Source: Cupriavidus consociatus (GTDB lineage Bacteria; Pseudomonadota; Gammaproteobacteria; Burkholderiales; Burkholderiaceae). Taken from it: a stretch of DNA of 64,000 nt. Shown piece by piece: positions 28,082-36,582 of the stretch; positions within the stretch are counted from its first letter, which is position 1, and each line of letters begins with the position of its first letter. The notes beneath the pieces were generated by a model. That model worked only from the letters and a program-made list of their open reading frames with translations. It did no database searches and had not been told where the DNA came from. The stretch is from positions 165,911-229,910 of the forward strand of contig NZ_JAGIQA010000013.1 in the NCBI RefSeq assembly GCF_017814975.1, given 5' to 3'. A program made the translations under genes and the position numbers.

Positions 28082-29368
28082 TCACGGTTCCTGCGTACCG
28101 GCAGCCGTTGACTCGCGGCGCGCCGCGGCCTTCTTCATGGCATGGCGGCGCAGGCTGACCTGCTCGAAGCGCCAGATCACATAGCAGAACGCCAGGAACG
28201 GCCATAGCCACCCCAGCCATTGCGCCAGGCTGTTGAAGTGGATGAAGCGTCCCATGCGCCAGCCCTGCTCGGAAATCCACGCGTAAGGATTCGACGGCAG
28301 CACGTTGGTCAGCACCACCAGCGCGAGCAGCGCCACCATTGCCAGCACCGCGCGCACCCAGCGCGGCAGGTACAGCAGCAGCGCCAGCACCAGCGAGCTG
28401 GTCAGCAGCGCGAAGCGGCCGCCTTCGGACAGCCAGTTGAAGGCGCTGTCGGCGGGGAACTGCAATTCAGCCGCGGTGGCCTTGATCAGCAGCGCGGCAG
28501 CCAGCATGCCGGCCAGGATGCGCAGCATCGGCGCGTTGCGGCGCATGGCGATCGAGGCAAACAAGCCGGTGCCGACCCAGCTGCTGGCGGTCACCAGCGA
28601 TTCCAGCAGTTGCACGCTCTGCATGTCCTCGGGCCGCAGGCCGATGTGGACCTGCCACGCCTCCAGCTGCGGGAACAGCATCTGCAGCACCTGCATCGGC
28701 CAGGATTCGGGATCGGTCAGCCATTCGCGCACGATGCCGCCCATGCCGAACAGGTGCTCCTGCGGGAAGATCTGCGCGAACGGCCACAGCATCAGCAGGA
28801 TGATGGCAAAGCTGGCATGCGGCTCGAACCAGGCATGGCGCAGCCGCGTGAGCCGGCCGTCGTCGATCAGCGCATGCGTGAACGGCGCCACCACCGCGCC
28901 GCCCAGCAGCGCTCCCAGCGCGTTGGTGATCAGGTCGATGTTGGACGAGATCCGGTTCGGCAGCCAGGTCTGGAAGGCTTCCATGCAGGCCGACAGCAAG
29001 GCGCCGGCGCACAGCGCCACCAGCGTCGCGCGCCCGCCCGACATGCGCGGATGCAGCGACAGCACGACCAGCGCCCCGAAAGGGACATAGCCGATGATAT
29101 TGGTCAGCAGGTCGAAGTCGGTGATATAGCGCGGCTTGGGCGCGGAGACAAAGGCGAACGGCGAGATGCCGTTGTCGACCCAGCCGGAGAACGGGTAGAG
29201 GCTGGCATACACCACCAGCAGCGTGAAGCAAAGCAGCCCCACGCGGGCCAGCGGCGAATACTGCGGGCCGGAGGGTTCGGTCATGGTCGATACCGCCGCC
29301 GGTTGCGCCACCGGTTGCGTGGCTGGGGCCGGGGGCGGTGCGGAGGGCGGCGGGGCAGCCGGCTCCAT
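28082..29368 (-). CDS. VanZ-like multi-pass membrane protein
   Basis: A 428-residue polytopic inner-membrane protein. After a Pro/Ala-rich N-terminus come about nine to eleven hydrophobic segments. The N-terminal half resembles VanZ: YASLYPFSGWVDNG, DLLTNIIGYVPFGALVVLSLHPR and MEAFQTWLPNRISSNIDLITNALGALLG. VanZ-like proteins are poorly understood; one member affects teicoplanin sensitivity. AAGGAG lies seven bases before the ATG at 29368, which supports that start. It is 20 bases after the lipoprotein gene of the MCE transporter and is probably its last co-transcribed gene. It is convergent with pxpA. Confidence 0.8.
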   Translation of the reverse strand: MEPAAPPPSAPPPAPATQPVAQPAAVSTMTEPSGPQYSPLARVGLLCFTLLVVYASLYPFSGWVDNGISPFAFVSAPKPRYITDFDLLTNIIGYVPFGALVVLSLHPRMSGGRATLVALCAGALLSACMEAFQTWLPNRISSNIDLITNALGALLGGAVVAPFTHALIDDGRLTRLRHAWFEPHASFAIILLMLWPFAQIFPQEHLFGMGGIVREWLTDPESWPMQVLQMLFPQLEAWQVHIGLRPEDMQSVQLLESLVTASSWVGTGLFASIAMRRNAPMLRILAGMLAAALLIKATAAELQFPADSAFNWLSEGGRFALLTSSLVLALLLYLPRWVRAVLAMVALLALVVLTNVLPSNPYAWISEQGWRMGRFIHFNSLAQWLGWLWPFLAFCYVIWRFEQVSLRRHAMKKAAARRESTAAGTQEP

Positions 29369-29388
29369 GGCAAATCTCCTTGTCTGTC

Positions 29389-30072
29389 TTACTTTAGCGG
29401 TAGCGTGGCGGTCCAGTCGAGCAGCGCGGCGATGGCGGCGTCGCTGGCTTCGGCCAGCGCCCTGACCCCGCCGGCGCCGTCGGCGCTGGGCGCGGGCCGG
29501 CGCACCTCGAAGGTCTGCTGGCCGAGCTGGCCGCGGTGGAACACTGTCGCGCGCAGCCGCACTACGCCCTGGCTGGTGGTGGCGCTGTCGAATACCTGCT
29601 CGAATGCCAGCAGGTCGACCTTCAGCCCCGGCACGCTGGTGTCGCCGGACCAGGCCAACCCGCCGCGCGCCGACACCGACTCGCGCAGGCGCTCGTCGAA
29701 CAGGCGCGTCGGCGACATCACCCAGCGCTGCGTGGCATAGGGTTGCAGCCGCTGCGCCTGCGCGTACAGCAGGCGATAGTAGAGCGCATTGCCTTCGAGC
29801 CAGTCGGGGCCGTCGGTCTGCGATACGCGCAGCCTGGGCAGCGGCGCGGGCGCAGCGCTGGCAGCGTTGCCCGCCGTGCCGGCCAGGGCGGCGGACGGCC
29901 CCAGGTCATACGTGACGGTCGGCGTGCCGCGCGACAGCGCGCAGCCGGACAGCACCAGCGCGGCGCCGGCCAACGCAAGCAGCGTGGCGGCAGTGCGGGT
30001 GCGGCGGGTCCGGCGTGAATTCTCGGTGGCAGGGATCACGGCGAGGCCTCGGCAGTTGTCGTTCTCTGGCAT
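29389..30072 (-). CDS. ABC-type transport auxiliary lipoprotein (PqiC/MCE-associated)
   Basis: A 227-residue lipoprotein with an Arg-rich N-terminus, a hydrophobic stretch (about 28-41) and an LSGC lipobox (Cys about 44). The mature part has TVTYDLGPSAAL, RLRVSQTDGPDWLEGNALYYRLLYAQAQRLQPYATQRW and a C-terminal domain typical of the ABC_trans_aux family, which supports MCE-type lipid transporters from the outer membrane. A GTG at 30039 with GAGG upstream is an alternative start that would give a more usual signal length. It follows the MCE gene by 43 bases. Confidence 0.85.
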   Translation of the reverse strand: MPENDNCRGLAVIPATENSRRTRRTRTAATLLALAGAALVLSGCALSRGTPTVTYDLGPSAALAGTAGNAASAAPAPLPRLRVSQTDGPDWLEGNALYYRLLYAQAQRLQPYATQRWVMSPTRLFDERLRESVSARGGLAWSGDTSVPGLKVDLLAFEQVFDSATTSQGVVRLRATVFHRGQLGQQTFEVRRPAPSADGAGGVRALAEASDAAIAALLDWTATLPLK

Positions 30073-30115
30073 GGCGATGGGGCGTCGTTATTTCGTCGTC
30101 GCGTCGTCGGTGACA

Positions 30116-31057
30116 TCAGGGCGTGCTGAAGCCCGGCTCGCCTGGCCCCGGCGCGGGCGCCGGCGCACCGAACAGCACGCTGGTCGGGCTGTCGTTGAAC
30201 TGGCCGGCGGCACGCTCGAAGCTGCGCGCGGTCTGGCGGGCATCACGCGCCAGACCGTTGAGCTGCGGCAAGGTTTCCTGGTTGAAGTTGCCGGCCGCGG
30301 TCTGCACCGACGCCGCCGCACCCTGCAGGTCCTGCCCGACACTGTCGACCGTGCGCAGCACCGTGCCGTTGGGGCTGGCCAGCTCCTGCGTCAGGCGCCG
30401 CGTCGATTCCAGCGTGGCGTTGAGGTTCTCGGCCACGCGCGGCAGGCGGCTGGCGGCCGGCGCCAGCGAGTCCGACAGCTTCGAGTAATCCTCGGCGGTC
30501 TTGCGCACCGAGCGGATCGCGGCCATCAGTTCATTGCGGTTGGCGGTCTGGAACATGTCGTTGAGCGAGGCCATCAGCGTTTCGGCCTGCGTCAGCAGCG
30601 TATCGCCGCGCTTTTCCAGCTCTTCGAAGAAGCCCGGGCGCATGGCGATGCGGGCCACCGCCTTGGGCGAGGTGCGAAGCGGCGGCGAGGCTTCGGCGCC
30701 TGCATGCGCGGCAGTGTCGTCCAGCTGCACGTAGGCGATGCCGGTCACGCCCTGGAAGCCCAGCGTGGCGTAGGTGGTGCGCGTGATCGGCGTGTCCTGG
30801 TTGACGCTGATGCGCACGATGATCTGGCCCGGCACCTGCGGATCGAACTTGATCGACTCTACCTTGCCAACCGCCAGCCCACGGTACTTGACGTCCGCCT
30901 GCGGCCCGAGCCCGTTGACGGTGGAACGCGTGATCAGGTCGTATGGCACGCGCACGGCGTGGTCGCTGCTGAACCAGAACAGCGCGAACAGCACCAGCAC
31001 GGCCAGGCCGATGGTGAACACGCCGGCAAGGAACGCGTATGACTTGTTTTCCATCAT
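30116..31057 (-). CDS. MCE/MlaD-family lipid-binding protein
   Basis: A 313-residue protein with an N-terminal membrane anchor (about 7-28) and one MCE domain (about 40-120, VPYDLITRSTVNGLGPQADVKYRGLAVGKVESIKFD). A long helical C-terminal part (about 150-290) follows. MCE rings ferry phospholipids between inner and outer membranes. The single domain and long helical tail resemble MlaD-like proteins such as those of organic solvent tolerance systems. It overlaps the ATPase gene by four bases. Confidence 0.9.
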   Translation of the reverse strand: MMENKSYAFLAGVFTIGLAVLVLFALFWFSSDHAVRVPYDLITRSTVNGLGPQADVKYRGLAVGKVESIKFDPQVPGQIIVRISVNQDTPITRTTYATLGFQGVTGIAYVQLDDTAAHAGAEASPPLRTSPKAVARIAMRPGFFEELEKRGDTLLTQAETLMASLNDMFQTANRNELMAAIRSVRKTAEDYSKLSDSLAPAASRLPRVAENLNATLESTRRLTQELASPNGTVLRTVDSVGQDLQGAAASVQTAAGNFNQETLPQLNGLARDARQTARSFERAAGQFNDSPTSVLFGAPAPAPGPGEPGFSTP

Positions 31058-31899
31058 GCTTCTCCGGGGGGCGCCGCGGGTTGCCGTGCCTGCGGCAGCG
31101 CCTGCAAGGCGCGCTGGGCGCGTTCGCCCAGGAAATATTCGCGGACGAAGGGGTGGTCCACCTTGACCACTTCAGGGATCGGCGCGGCGACGATGACCTT
31201 GTGGTCGGCCAGCACCGCGACGCGGTCGGACAGCGCCACCAGCGTGTCGAGGTCGTGCGTGATCATCACTACCGTGAGGCCCAGCTCGCGCCGAAGTTCC
31301 CGGATCAGCGCGACGTAGTCGTCCGACGCCATTGGGTCCAGTCCGGCGGTGGGCTCGTCCAGGAACAGCAGTTCCGGCTCCAGTGACAGCGCGCGTGCCA
31401 GCGCCACGCGCTTGATCATGCCGCCGGACAGGTCCGACGGCATCTTGTCCGCATCGCGCGCCGACAGGCCCACCAGCTGCAGCTTGAGCAGCGCTGCCCG
31501 GCAGATCAGATTGTCCGGCAGCGCGCGCAGCTCGCGCAGCGGCAGCGCGATATTGTCGATCACCGACAGCGCCGAGAACAGCGCACCGCGCTGGAACTGC
31601 AGTCCCCAGCGGTTGCGCAGCGCCTGCAGCTGCGCCGGGCGCAATTTGGCCGGGTCTTCGCCGAACACCTTGATGCAGCCAGAGGTCGGCCGCTCCAGCC
31701 CCACGATCTGGCGCAGCAGCACGGTCTTGCCGCTGCCCGAGCCGCCCACGATCGACAGCACCTCGCCGCGCCATACGTCCAGGTCGACGTGGTCGTGCAC
31801 CACAGCCTTGCCGAAGCGCTTGACCAGGTTGCGCACCTCGATCACCGCGGTACGCTGCGCCGGCGCGGGTGGCGCTGCCGCTTCCGTTGGCGCGCTCAT
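31054..31899 (-). CDS. ABC transporter ATP-binding protein (MlaF-like)
   Basis: A 281-residue ATPase for an MCE-type lipid transporter. Walker A is GGSGSGKT (residues 52-59). The Q-loop lies in RWGLQFQRGALF, the signature is LSGGMIKRVALARAL, and Walker B is ELLFLDEPTAGLDPMASDD, all characteristic of MlaF/Ttg2A. The ATG at 31899 overlaps the permease stop by four bases; a longer open frame upstream is out-of-context read-through in the permease gene. It is cytoplasmic and pairs with the MlaE-like permease. Confidence 0.93.
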   Translation of the reverse strand: MSAPTEAAAPPAPAQRTAVIEVRNLVKRFGKAVVHDHVDLDVWRGEVLSIVGGSGSGKTVLLRQIVGLERPTSGCIKVFGEDPAKLRPAQLQALRNRWGLQFQRGALFSALSVIDNIALPLRELRALPDNLICRAALLKLQLVGLSARDADKMPSDLSGGMIKRVALARALSLEPELLFLDEPTAGLDPMASDDYVALIRELRRELGLTVVMITHDLDTLVALSDRVAVLADHKVIVAAPIPEVVKVDHPFVREYFLGERAQRALQALPQARQPAAPPGEA

Positions 31900-33026
31900 A
31901 TCCCCACGTCCTTGAACAGGATGGCAAACACCGCATCGGCCAGGATCACGATGGTGATGGAGGTCACCACCGACGCCGTGGTGCCTTCGCCCAGGCTTTG
32001 CGTGTTGGGCTTGATACGCAGCCCGAAGTGGCACGCCGTCAGCGCGATCAGGATGCCGAACGCCACGCCCTTGCCCAGCCCCAGCCACAGGTTGGCCACC
32101 GGCACCGCGTCGGGCAGCTCGCGCAGGAAGAACGCGGCGCTGATGCCGAGCTGCATGCGCGCTGCCACCATGCCGCCGGCCAGCGCCATCACGTCGGTCC
32201 ACGCCACCAGCAGCGGCATCGAAACGGCCAGTGCGATCACGCGCGGCATGATCAGCCGGAAGCCGTGCGAGATTCCCATCACGCGCATGGCATCGAGTTC
32301 CTCGGTGACGCGCATCACGCCGATCTGCGCGGTGATGGCCGAGCCAGACCGGCCCGCGATCAGGATCGCCGCCAGCACCGGCCCGAGCTCGCGGATCACC
32401 GCCATGCCGAGGATATTGACGATAAACGTGCTGGCGCCGAACACGCGCAGCTGGTTCGCCGAGAGGTACGACAGCACGATGCCGATCAGGAACCCGACCA
32501 GCGCGGTGATGCCAAGCGCCTTGTAGCCGACGTTGTAGATGTTGGCCGAGACCTCGCGCCAGGGGCCGCGCTGCGGCATGCGCGCGAAGCGCAGCAGGTC
32601 GAACGCCAGCTGCCCGAGCATGGTGATGCCGATGGACAACTGCACGCCGAATGACAGCACGTTGGCGCCAAACAGCGTCACCGGGTTGAAGCGGTCCACC
32701 ATGTGCTTCTTCCAGCCTTCGTCCTGCACCGCCGCGATGCGCTCGAACACACGGCGCTGGCCCTCGCTGGCCTCGATCTGCTGCGGCATCTTGCCGTCCC
32801 ACGCCTGCCACAGCAGCTGTCCGCCGATATGGTCCAGCCGCTGCACCTCGGCCAGCGACCATTGCGCGTGCTCCGGCTCCTGCGCCAGGTCGTGCAACTG
32901 CGCGCGCAGATGGCGTGCCTGGTGGCAGCCGGCCAGCGCGAGCGCGGTCCAGTCGCCACGCAGCGCGACGCTGACGGTCCCGTCCCCGCGCGTGATATGG
33001 AAGTCTGGCGTCGTCTGGCGTTCCAA
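31896..33026 (-). CDS. MlaE-family permease with N-terminal STAS-like domain
   Basis: A 376-residue inner-membrane permease. The N-terminal about 110 residues are soluble and resemble a STAS-like domain (DGTVSVALRGDWTALALAGC). The C-terminal MlaE domain has five to six hydrophobic segments and the family blocks IGIVLSYLSANQLRVFGA and EELDAMRVMGISHGFRLIMPRVIALAVSMPLL. STAS fusion differs from E. coli MlaE, whose STAS partner is MlaB, and probably replaces a separate MlaB. It is the first gene of the four-gene lipid transporter on the minus strand and is divergent from birA. Confidence 0.9.
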   Translation of the reverse strand: MERQTTPDFHITRGDGTVSVALRGDWTALALAGCHQARHLRAQLHDLAQEPEHAQWSLAEVQRLDHIGGQLLWQAWDGKMPQQIEASEGQRRVFERIAAVQDEGWKKHMVDRFNPVTLFGANVLSFGVQLSIGITMLGQLAFDLLRFARMPQRGPWREVSANIYNVGYKALGITALVGFLIGIVLSYLSANQLRVFGASTFIVNILGMAVIRELGPVLAAILIAGRSGSAITAQIGVMRVTEELDAMRVMGISHGFRLIMPRVIALAVSMPLLVAWTDVMALAGGMVAARMQLGISAAFFLRELPDAVPVANLWLGLGKGVAFGILIALTACHFGLRIKPNTQSLGEGTTASVVTSITIVILADAVFAILFKDVGI

Positions 33027-33133
33027 GGGCTAGCGATGTGATGGCCGAGTCCCGATTCTAAGCCACCCGCCCGGCTGGCGCGACCGCGGCCATGCACGGC
33101 AGGGGCGGGCACGGAGCAAGCGCGCGACGCGGC

Positions 33134-33139
33134 TACAAT
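33134..33139 (+). promoter_or_regulatory. -10 candidate of birA
   Basis: TACAAT at 33134-33139 is a good -10 hexamer. Transcription would start about 33146, placing the 11-bp repeat array inside the birA leader. No convincing -35 is visible at the usual distance. Confidence 0.45.
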
Positions 33140-33171
33140 GCGGCAGTCGGGCAGGCGCCATGCCTGCCAGT

Positions 33172-33259
33172 CTTTGCACCACCTTTGCACCACCTTTGCA
33201 CCACCTTTGCACCACCTTTGCACCACCTTTGCACCACCTTTGCACCACCTTTGCATCGC
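33172..33259. repeat. Tandem repeat of 11 bp upstream of birA
   Basis: Seven perfect copies of CTTTGCACCAC (33172-33248) and an eighth partial copy, CTTTGCATCGC (33249-33259). The array ends 25 bases before the birA ATG. Exactly repeated units with no spacers exclude a CRISPR array. An 11-bp period is close to one helical turn. Confidence 0.97.
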
Positions 33260-33283
33260 CGATTGCCACCAGCGCAGCTTCCC

Positions 33284-34165
33284 ATGCCAGACGCCCCTGA
33301 CAGCTCTCTTCCGCCCGCACCGGGCCCGTCCGCTCCCTGGCGCATCGACCCCGCCGCCCTGCGTGCCGCGCTGTCGCCGGCACTGCACGACTGGACGCTG
33401 GAACTGGTCGAAGAAACCGGCTCGACCAATGCCGACCTGACCGCCGCGTGCCGCCACGCACCCTGGTCGGATGCCGGCCGCCTGCGCCTGGCCTACCGCC
33501 AGACCGCCGGGCGCGGGCGCCTGGGACGGCCGTGGCAGGGACAGGCGGGCATGACCTTCTCGGTGGCGCTGCCGCTCGCGCTGGCGCCGGCACAACTCAC
33601 CGGCCTGAGCCTGGCGGTGGGGCTGGCGCTGGCCGAGGCGCTCGGCGATGTCGAAGCGCGCCTGGGCGCCCGCGTCCGCCTGAAATGGCCGAATGACCTG
33701 CAGATCGACGGCCGCAAGCTGGCCGGGATCCTGATCGAATCGGTGCGCGCCGGGCAGAACCGGATCTGGGCCGTCATCGGCATCGGCCTGAACCTGGTGC
33801 GCGATGCGCAGATGGAAGCCGCGCTGGGCCGCGAGCTGGCCGGCGTGGCCGAGGCCGTGCCGGGCTTCGACGCAAGCCGCGACGCAGCGCGCGTGCTGGC
33901 CGCGGTGCTGGAGCGGCTGGCATCGATGCGCACCGCGTTCCTGGCCCATGGCTTCGGGCCGATGGCGCGGCGCTGGTCCGCCGCCGATGCCTACCGCGAC
34001 CAGCCGGTGCGGCTGCTGCACGACGGCAAGGTGATCGCAGAGGGCATGGCGCGCGGCGTCGACGAGGCCGGCCAGCTGCTGCTGGAAACGCCAGCAGGAC
34101 TGGAGCCCATTGCCAGCGGCGAGCTGTCGCTGCGTCCCGCGCCGGGCCAGGAGGATGGCGCATGA
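33284..34165 (+). CDS. birA: Biotin--[acetyl-CoA-carboxylase] ligase
   Basis: A 293-residue biotin protein ligase that activates biotin as biotinyl-AMP and attaches it to carboxylase BCCP. The nucleotide/biotin loop is [12 protein letters not shown] and the second core motif is [21 protein letters not shown]. There is no N-terminal winged helix as in E. coli BirA, so it is likely a class I ligase without repressor role. The ATG at 33284 follows the repeat array; an upstream in-frame start would translate the repeat itself and is rejected. coaX overlaps its stop by four bases. Confidence 0.93.
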   Translation: MPDAPDSSLPPAPGPSAPWRIDPAALRAALSPALHDWTLELVEETGSTNADLTAACRHAPWSDAGRLRLAYRQTAGRGRLGRPWQGQAGMTFSVALPLALAPAQLTGLSLAVGLALAEALGDVEARLGARVRLKWPNDLQIDGRKLAGILIESVRAGQNRIWAVIGIGLNLVRDAQMEAALGRELAGVAEAVPGFDASRDAARVLAAVLERLASMRTAFLAHGFGPMARRWSAADAYRDQPVRLLHDGKVIAEGMARGVDEAGQLLLETPAGLEPIASGELSLRPAPGQEDGA

Positions 34166-35001
34166 GCGTGCCGCAGCTGCTGATCGACATCGGCAACACG
34201 CGCCTGAAGTGGGCGTGGTGCGAGGCCGGCGCGCCGCTGCCGGCCGGGACGGGTTTGCCCACGCCGTGGCAGCATGGCGGCGCGGTCGCGCATGCCGATG
34301 AACACGCGCTGAAGACCCTGGCCGCCGACCTGCGCGCGCTGCGCGGCAGCGGCCCCATGCCGGCGGTCTGGATCACCAACGTCGCCGGCCCGGTGATCGC
34401 CGCCGCCGTGGATGCGGCGCTGGCCGACGCCTTCGGCGGCTGTGCGACGGTGCAGTGGGTGCGCAGCAGCGCGGCGCATGGCAACCTGGCCAACGGCTAC
34501 CGCGAGCCCACGCAGCTGGGTGTCGACCGCTGGGTCGGCGCCATCGGCGCGCACCGCTGGCTGCCGCATGACACGCTGCTGGTCGTGACCGCTGGCACCG
34601 CGACCACGCTCGATATCGTCACCGTCGGCGCGGATGGCCGCGCGCGCTTCGAGGGCGGCCTGATCCTGCCGGGGCTGGCGCTGATGCTGGGCACGCTGGC
34701 GCGCAATACCGCGCAGCTGCCGGCACTGGAGGTGGATCAGGTGGAAGAGGCCGGCACCGTGGCCCGCGCGCACCTGCGCTGGGCCGACAACACCCACGAT
34801 GCCATTGCCGCCGGCTGCCTGGCCGCGCAGGCGGGCGCGATCGAACGCACCTGGCGCGCGCTCGGCGAACGCGGGCCGACGCGCTGCCTGCTGTCTGGCG
34901 GCGCACGCAGCGCGCTGGCCGGCGCGCTCGCGGTGCCCTTCGAGATGCACGATAATCTGGTGCTGCTCGGCCTGCATGCGATGGCGTCGGCCGAGGCCTA
35001 G
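34162..35001 (+). CDS. coaX: Type III pantothenate kinase
   Basis: A 279-residue kinase performing the first step of coenzyme A synthesis; the type III form is not inhibited by Co[15 protein letters not shown] at the N-terminus is the phosphate loop of the ASKHA fold. [16 protein letters not shown] and [14 protein letters not shown] are the next core motifs, and [23 protein letters not shown] follows. The start overlaps the birA stop (ATGA), as in many Burkholderiales birA-coaX pairs. Confidence 0.95.
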   Translation: MSVPQLLIDIGNTRLKWAWCEAGAPLPAGTGLPTPWQHGGAVAHADEHALKTLAADLRALRGSGPMPAVWITNVAGPVIAAAVDAALADAFGGCATVQWVRSSAAHGNLANGYREPTQLGVDRWVGAIGAHRWLPHDTLLVVTAGTATTLDIVTVGADGRARFEGGLILPGLALMLGTLARNTAQLPALEVDQVEEAGTVARAHLRWADNTHDAIAAGCLAAQAGAIERTWRALGERGPTRCLLSGGARSALAGALAVPFEMHDNLVLLGLHAMASAEA

Positions 35002-35049
35002 CGGCCATCGCCCTCACCACGCCGTCCCGCACGCTTCCACAGCCGTTCC

Positions 35050-35292
35050 ATGTCCGCCCCGCTGCGCATCGCCCTGCTGTCGCTGTTGCTCGCCAACGTC
35101 TTGCTCGTGGCCGCGCTGGCGGGCCTGTTTGGCGCGAATCCGTTGGGCGGATGGTTCGGCACGCCGCGCGAGCCGCACCGGCTCGGGCAGCAGGTGCGCG
35201 CCGAGCGCATGCAGCTGCTGCCGCCGGCTGCACCGTCTGCGGCCGACGCCGCGCCGCGCGGCACCTTGCCGGTGGCCCGGCGCCAGGGCTGA
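35050..35292 (+). CDS. Small membrane-anchored protein of unknown function
   Basis: An 80-residue protein with one hydrophobic segment (about 6-28, RIALLSLLLANVLLVAALAGLFG) followed by a short basic and Pro/Ala-rich tail. The frame lies 48 bases after coaX on the same strand. Codon use fits the neighbours. I do not recognise a family, and conservation would be needed to confirm it is real. Confidence 0.55.
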   Translation: MSAPLRIALLSLLLANVLLVAALAGLFGANPLGGWFGTPREPHRLGQQVRAERMQLLPPAAPSAADAAPRGTLPVARRQG

Positions 35293-35301
35293 GCGCACGG
35301 C

Positions 35302-35796
35302 TCAGCCGGCCTGACGCACCTTGGTCAGCAGCTTGGTGGTGGAGCGGTCGTGCAGGAAGGGGATGGCATAGGCCTGGCCGCCCCAGCTGCGCACCAGCCG
35401 GGTTTCCTCCAGCGTATCGATGTCATAGTCGCCGCCCTTGACGTAGATGTCGGGGCGCACCAGCCGGATCAGCTCGACCGGCGTCTGCTCGCGGAACATC
35501 GCCACCAGGTCGACCGACGCCAGCGCGGCCAGCAGCGCCATGCGGTCGGATTCATGGTTAAGCGGGCGATCGTCGCCCTTGCCGAGCATCTTGACCGAGG
35601 CATCGCTGTTGACGCCGACCACCAGGCTCGCGCCCAGCGCGCGCGCCTGCGCCAGGTAGGTGGCATGGCCGCGGTGCAGGATATCGAAGACGCCGTTGGT
35701 GAACACCAGCGGGCGCGGCAGCGCGGCGATGCGCGCAGCCAGTTCGGCGGGGTTGTCGGCGGGAGTCAGCTTGGATTCGAAGGCGGGTACGGACAT
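35302..35796 (-). CDS. rfaE2: D-glycero-beta-D-manno-heptose 1-phosphate adenylyltransferase
   Basis: A 164-residue cytidylyltransferase-fold enzyme making ADP-heptose for the lipopolysaccharide inner core. VFTNGVFDILHRGHATYLAQARALG contains the HxGH motif (HRGH) and SLVVGVNSDASVKMLGKGDDRP follows the family pattern. The lyase-like kinase half (HldA) is not fused, so it corresponds to the stand-alone RfaE2/HldC form. It converges with the coaX transcript, with only nine bases between stops. Confidence 0.95.
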   Translation of the reverse strand: MSVPAFESKLTPADNPAELAARIAALPRPLVFTNGVFDILHRGHATYLAQARALGASLVVGVNSDASVKMLGKGDDRPLNHESDRMALLAALASVDLVAMFREQTPVELIRLVRPDIYVKGGDYDIDTLEETRLVRSWGGQAYAIPFLHDRSTTKLLTKVRQAG

Positions 35797-35895
35797 GGGT
35801 CAGGGATCGGATGGTGGAGGCCGGCGCTGGCGGCGCCGGCACGCTTGTCCGAATGGTACCCCGTCCGCTGGGGTTCGCCGTCCGTTCAGCGCTGC

Positions 35896-36060
35896 TTACC
35901 CGACCAACGCCACTGCCGCGTCGTTGGCGGGCAGCGGCACCGTGGCGGCGGCAATGCCGCGCATGACCGAGACCAGTGCCTCGCGTACCGCGTCGACATG
36001 GGCCGCCCCGGCGCGGCCGCCCAGGTACAGCAGGCTGACGTCGGCCACGATGTGACGCAA
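35896..36060 (-). pseudogene. Possible C-terminal remnant of an unknown gene
   Basis: On the minus strand a frame ending in a TAA (complement of 35896-35898) reads about 55 residues with a natural-looking composition (HIVADVSLLYLGG, then AREALVSVMRGI-like and VPLPANDAAVALVG). It has no in-frame start upstream; a TAA closes it near 36062. G/C at third codon positions resembles genuine genes here, but the parent family is not recognised. Treated as a tentative decayed fragment. Confidence 0.25.
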
Positions 36061-36529
36061 TCTTTACCCCTGCCAGGACGTTGCCGCGCGCCGTCGTCGC
36101 TGGCCTCATGCCCGTACATTGCGGGAGCGCGGCGAGGGCGCGCCGGGGATTCCTGTGGCACCCTGCCGGCGAGGCCGGGCAGCGCTGTGGATAATCGCCA
36201 GCCGCGACTGGCGGATTTTCGGGGGATGTTATCGGAATTACAGTCCATTATAAAATGATTTGCGCTAATAACTAAAGGCCCGTCAATAACACATGAAGCT
36301 AGAAATATAATCGCGCCAAGTGATTTAAGTATTTTATTTCGGAATTAAGAAGTTTCGAAATGGCGCGCCACGACTGGCAATACGGCCAATGCGAGTGTGT
36401 GCGTCCGGATAAACGGGGGATTTTCCTGCGATGTAGTAACCGGATACCACCCGGCCTTCCCGGAAATCTGGCAGGTGCCGGTGCGGACTACCGGATATCC
36501 GGGAATTGGCGGCATTGGCGCATCAATAA

Positions 36530-36555
36530 AAAAACCCCGCCGCAGCGGGGTTTTT
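36530..36555 (-). terminator. Strong bidirectional terminator
   Basis: AAAAACCCCGC (36530-36540), a CGCA loop, then GCGGGGTTTTT (36545-36555). It has T-runs on both strands. On the minus strand it lies 28 bases after the stop of the ferritin-like gene, whose transcript it should end. Confidence 0.92.
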
Positions 36556-36582
36556 GTCGGGGGCTGGCAGCGAGCCGCCGGA

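Larger units (their letters stand above)
35797..36582. other. Long gene-poor region with AT-rich tract
   Basis: These 786 bases contain no convincing complete gene. Three things stand out. An open stretch on the minus strand (35896-36060) looks like the C-terminal part of a lost gene. The bases about 36235-36375 are very AT-rich for this genome. A strong bidirectional hairpin lies at 36530-36555. No insertion sequence ends or tRNA were seen. It may be a site of past deletion or insertion. Confidence 0.6.

Noticed and set aside
33172..33259. CRISPR array
   Set aside because: Repeat units are 11 bp and directly adjacent, with no spacers and no cas genes nearby.
33092..33283. N-terminal extension of BirA encoded by the repeat
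   Set aside because: The frame reads low-complexity repeat peptide with no BirA similarity; the ATG at 33284 starts the real protein.
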